From contig NZ_CP109130.1 in NCBI RefSeq assembly GCF_035917975.1, positions 6,324,001 through 6,388,000 on the forward strand: a stretch of DNA of 64,000 bases. The letters run 5' to 3'. This stretch comes from Streptosporangium sp. NBC_01756 (GTDB lineage: Bacteria; Actinomycetota; Actinomycetes; Streptosporangiales; Streptosporangiaceae). The notes beneath the pieces were generated by a model that was not told the origin of the DNA, made no database searches, and saw only the letters and a program-made list of their open reading frames with translations. Numbering within the stretch: the stretch's first letter is position 1; the number at the start of each line of letters is the position of its first letter. The position numbers were made by a program, and so were the translations under genes. Shown in pieces: positions 63,298 through 64,000 of the stretch.

Positions 63298-64000
63298 GTG
63301 ATCACAATGATGGAGCGAGTCCTGCCTGTCCGGCTGGGGACAGGATTCCGGTGGTTGCTGGCCTCGAGCTGGCTGACAAATCTCGGTGACGGGGTAGCGG
63401 CCGCCGCGGGCCCACTGCTGATCGCGACGATGACCCGCGACCCGCTGATGATTTCGCTGTCTGCCCTGGTGGGCTGGGCGCCACCGCTGCTGTTCAGCCT
63501 GTATGCGGGCGTGCTGTCGGATCGGTACAACCGGCGCAGGATCGTGCTCGTCGCGAACGCGATGCGGGCCGTGGTGCTGGCGGCGCTCGTCGCGCTCATG
63601 GTGACCGACACGGTGACCGTGACGACGGCGCTGGCGGCGCTCACGCTCCGATCCATCGCCGAAGTGTTCGCCGACAGCGCGACGGCCACGTTGACGCCCA
63701 TGATGGTCAGCAAGGACGATCTCGTCATCGCCAACGCCCGCCTGGGCACGGGATTCATCACCCTCAATCAGCTCGCCGGGCCTCCGATCGGCGCGGCACT
63801 GTTCGGCCTGGGCTTGACCTGGCCGTTCGCGGGCCAGCTGCTCCTGGTGGTGGCGGGGATCGTCCTGGTCTCACGGATCACGTTGCCGCCGCACGGCCGA
63901 CAGGGCGCCGATCCCAAGCCCGACACCGTACAGGAACTCATCGCCGGGTTCGGCTGGACCATCCGGCACGCGGCGGTCCGCACGCTGGCGCTCACGATCC
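63298..64000 (+). CDS. MFS transporter, N-terminal part (runs off the window)
   Basis: 234 residues are visible before the window ends, with no stop. GTG 63298 was chosen because a TATGGT -10 hexamer ends 9 nt upstream, suggesting a leaderless start; ATGs at 63268, 63307 and 63310 are alternatives. Hydrophobic helices include FRWLLASSWLTNLGDGVAAA, PLLIATM, LLFSLYAGVLSDRYNRRRIV (motif A, DRYNRR at about residue 75) and LVVAGIVLVSRITLPP. It matches MFS exporters of the MdtG/EntS-like group. Probably controlled by the divergent XRE gene. Confidence 0.88.
   Translation, partial: MITMMERVLPVRLGTGFRWLLASSWLTNLGDGVAAAAGPLLIATMTRDPLMISLSALVGWAPPLLFSLYAGVLSDRYNRRRIVLVANAMRAVVLAALVALMVTDTVTVTTALAALTLRSIAEVFADSATATLTPMMVSKDDLVIANARLGTGFITLNQLAGPPIGAALFGLGLTWPFAGQLLLVVAGIVLVSRITLPPHGRQGADPKPDTVQELIAGFGWTIRHAAVRTLALTI

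Overview
The window is one contiguous 64 kb piece of a very GC-rich actinobacterial chromosome. GTG and TTG starts are frequent, many genes overlap by 4 or 8 nt, and several genes look leaderless. The gene set (YbaK-type ProS, the rimP-nusA-ylxR-infB-ylxP-rbfA-DHH-truB block, ribF-rpsO-pnp-M16-dapB, F420-dependent proteins, menaquinone synthesis) points to Actinomycetales. The family style suggests Streptosporangiaceae, but that is inference and not proven here. No rRNA, tRNA, CRISPR array, prophage or intact insertion sequence was recognised.

Layout. 1-11.9 kb: end of a DUF2252 gene, a large secreted subtilase with Kelch repeats, a small unknown gene divergent from a GntR/UTRA regulator, an acetyltransferase, CutC, an aldolase-like protein, a ferredoxin-NADP reductase and a membrane protein. 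11.9-18.1 kb: proS, a methyltransferase, a coupled pair (haem-oxygenase-like diiron protein and glycosyltransferase) facing a CDGSH iron-sulfur protein, and two lipoprotein/ferritin-like genes. 18.3-26.3 kb: the conserved translation and RNA-maturation block. 26.3-35.5 kb: a peptide-use block (leucyl aminopeptidase, FadR-like regulator, proline iminopeptidase, five-gene oligopeptide ABC transporter) lying between truB and ribF. 35.5-41.9 kb: ribF, rpsO, pnp, an M16 peptidase and dapB.

41.9-64 kb is accessory: a histidine-kinase remnant; an ECF sigma factor with a membrane partner, divergent from a second secreted subtilase across a large inverted repeat; ArsR and MarR regulators with their neighbours; an F420 pair with a hemerythrin; a type II NADH dehydrogenase-like protein and MenA; GNAT and CGNR proteins; a MocR/EamA pair whose start codons overlap; a ferritin-like diiron protein; and an XRE regulator divergent from a truncated MFS exporter.

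Most interesting signals: (1) the MocR/EamA pair, where two matching 16-bp palindromes encode the first codons of both proteins; (2) three unrelated intergenic tandem repeats with exact periods of about 50, 39 and 14 bp; (3) inverted copies of one element upstream of each partner in the GntR/small-gene pair and in the sigma/protease pair; (4) three regularly built MarR operators; (5) the diiron-CDGSH-glycosyltransferase locus with a 142-nt antisense coding overlap; (6) several leaderless promoters; (7) the peptide-use block between truB and ribF. None of these amounts to a proven new system. The MocR/EamA arrangement is the best candidate for something mechanistically unusual.
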